Below, piece after piece: positions 6,736 to 7,757 of a stretch of 7,757 nt of DNA; position 1 is the first letter of the stretch; each line of letters opens with the position of its first letter. The DNA comes from Gammaproteobacteria bacterium (GTDB lineage: Bacteria; Pseudomonadota; Gammaproteobacteria; Eutrophobiales; Eutrophobiaceae). Made by a program: the position numbers and the translations under genes. Under the pieces are notes generated by a model. That model saw only the letters and a program-made list of their open reading frames with translations. It searched no databases and was not told where the DNA came from. Where the stretch lies: assembly GCA_009843675.1 (NCBI GenBank), contig VYCZ01000392.1, positions 1 to 7,757 on the forward strand, written 5' to 3'.

Positions 6736-6747
6736 GTTCATGTGAAC
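6736..6747. repeat. Small inverted repeat upstream of the P450 promoter
   Basis: GTTCA (6736-6740), TG, TGAAC (6743-6747) form a perfect short palindrome about ten bases upstream of the weak P450 -35 element. It does not resemble the shared operator motif and could be a second regulator's site or chance. Confidence 0.25.
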
Positions 6748-6757
6748 TGCTTCATTG

Positions 6758-6786
6758 TGTTACCTCTATCAGCAGAGCAGTATAAT
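6758..6786 (+). promoter_or_regulatory. Possible promoter of the P450 gene
   Basis: A perfect TATAAT (6781-6786) follows a weak -35 element TGTTAC (6758-6763) at a 17-base spacing; a second TATAAT lies at 6787-6792. A start site 6-8 bases past the first box would be at 6792-6794, which coincides with the candidate GTG start codon. Confidence 0.4.
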
Positions 6787-6793
6787 TATAATA

Positions 6794-7757
6794 GTGGCAA
6801 CCGACAGAAATAACTTGCAAACCGGAACAGCCGGCAGCCGGTTTGACCTGTTCCATGAGCCGCAATTATCTGATCCCTATCCTTTTTTCAAGCTCCTCAG
6901 GCAGGATGCGCCGGTCTTTTATGCAGCAGATATCGACCATTGGGTGGTAAGCCGTTACGAGGACGTGAAGCAGGTACTCAGGGATCACGAAAATTATTCG
7001 GCGCAGAATACCATAGCGCCGATACACCCGCTGTGCGCAGCCGCCCGCGAGGCGTTGCAGGACGGCGGCTGGAACATGGTCCCGGCGCTGGGCAATGCGG
7101 ACCGCCCGGAACATACCAGGACACGGATGAATGTGGTCAAGGCGTTTACCCCGCGCCGTATCGCCGAGCTGGAACCCTATGTAGGCGCAGTGGTGAACGG
7201 CGCCGTTGACGGCTTCCGGCAAAACGGCAAGGCCGAGCTCATGGCCGAACTGTTGTTTGACCTGCCGGCCCTGGTCATCCTGAAGATGCTGGGGTTTCCG
7301 GATGAACAGGTCCCGGCGATTAAGGAAGGCGCGAAAAACCGTATCCTGTTTGTCTGGGGGCGCCCGACTGATGAGGAGCAGACCCGGCTCGCCAGCGGGC
7401 TTGCGGGTTTCTTCAGGCTGTGCCGGCAACTGGTGGACGAGCGTCTTGCCCGGCCCAGCGACGACCTGACCAGTGAGTTGTTACGGGTGCGGGCCGGCAA
7501 GGATGAAATTCTCAGCCTGGACGTTATCGCCAGCATATTGTTTGCCTTCTTTACCGCCGGCCATGAAACGACGTCCAGCCTGCTGGGGAACGGTATTGTA
7601 CAACTTCTCAGGCACCGGGAAGCATGGGGCCGGATCGTGGCTGAACCGTCCCTGATACCCGGCGCCGTGGAGGAAATCCTGCGTTATGACTCGTCGGTCA
7701 TCAGTTGGCGTCGTAAGGCCAGGCGGCAGGTGGACATTGCCGGCGTGAGAGTTCCTG
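6794..7757 (+). CDS. Cytochrome P450, 3'-truncated by the window edge
   Basis: Soluble bacterial class I P450 monooxygenase, with 321 residues visible from GTG 6794. It has F-D-L-F and D-P-Y-P-F-F near the N-terminus (typical of soluble P450s, no membrane anchor), the C-helix D-R-P-E-H107-T-R-T-R111 (HxxxR contacts the heme propionate), F-T-P-R-R, the I-helix A255-G-H-E258-T-T260 for oxygen activation, and the K-helix E294-I-L-R297 (ExxR). The heme-binding Cys loop lies past the window end. The frame is open back to a stop at 6743. GTG 6794 is preferred, with TTG 6815 or 6755 as alternatives; none has a Shine-Dalgarno sequence, so translation may be leaderless. No ferredoxin or reductase is visible here. 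It diverges from the cobW operon across a shared control region, so it probably oxidises the same substrate or a breakdown product. The family is certain; the start and substrate are not. Confidence 0.93.
   Translation, partial: MATDRNNLQTGTAGSRFDLFHEPQLSDPYPFFKLLRQDAPVFYAADIDHWVVSRYEDVKQVLRDHENYSAQNTIAPIHPLCAAAREALQDGGWNMVPALGNADRPEHTRTRMNVVKAFTPRRIAELEPYVGAVVNGAVDGFRQNGKAELMAELLFDLPALVILKMLGFPDEQVPAIKEGAKNRILFVWGRPTDEEQTRLASGLAGFFRLCRQLVDERLARPSDDLTSELLRVRAGKDEILSLDVIASILFAFFTAGHETTSSLLGNGIVQLLRHREAWGRIVAEPSLIPGAVEEILRYDSSVISWRRKARRQVDIAGVRVP

Noticed and set aside
6866..7429. Minus-strand open frame of 187 codons
   Set aside because: It is antisense to the P450, whose plus-strand frame carries HxxxR, AGxETT and ExxR motifs; the minus frame shows no recognisable domain.

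Overview
The window looks like accessory catabolic DNA from a bacterium of roughly balanced base composition, probably a gammaproteobacterium or another proteobacterium. That assignment is an inference from gene style (FadR-type GntR regulator, soluble class I P450, COG0523 GTPase, tightly packed operon) and not from any marker gene. No rRNA, tRNA, mobile element, CRISPR array or phage gene is visible.

Layout: positions 1-994 (+) hold the 3' part of an MFS transporter. A 103-base gap follows with a strong predicted promoter and a perfect 13-base palindrome, then a GntR/FCD regulator (1098-1808, +). It converges on a compact minus-strand operon. In transcription order (right to left) that operon is a COG0523/CobW-type GTPase metallochaperone (6672-5638), a 254-residue protein I do not recognise with confidence (5625-4861), an NCS2/AzgA-like nucleobase-type permease (4877-3285) and a zinc-type amidohydrolase (3281-1857). 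The spacings are +12, -17 and +3 bases, so translational coupling is likely. A cytochrome P450 (from about 6794, +, running off the window) diverges from the operon across a 121-base AT-rich control region.

The most striking non-coding feature is in that control region: a perfect inverted repeat with 16-base arms and a 9-base centre (6684-6724) that overlaps the predicted cobW-like promoter. Its central 15 bases match the palindrome in the gntR promoter at 12 of 15 positions, and the two symmetry centres coincide exactly. This suggests one regulator, most simply the local GntR protein, controlling its own gene, the uptake/hydrolysis operon and perhaps the P450.

Together the genes read as an inducible system for a small heterocyclic or amide-containing compound. 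The NCS2-like permease would import it, the amidohydrolase would hydrolyse or deaminate it, and the P450 (perhaps with the unrecognised protein) would oxidise it. The GTPase would supply metal, and the MFS protein would import or export a related molecule. The substrate cannot be told from the sequence. Three proteins show departures from their family's usual active- or ligand-site residues (amidohydrolase R241, regulator D212, and the tentative oxygenase-like 254-residue protein), so the chemistry may be non-standard.
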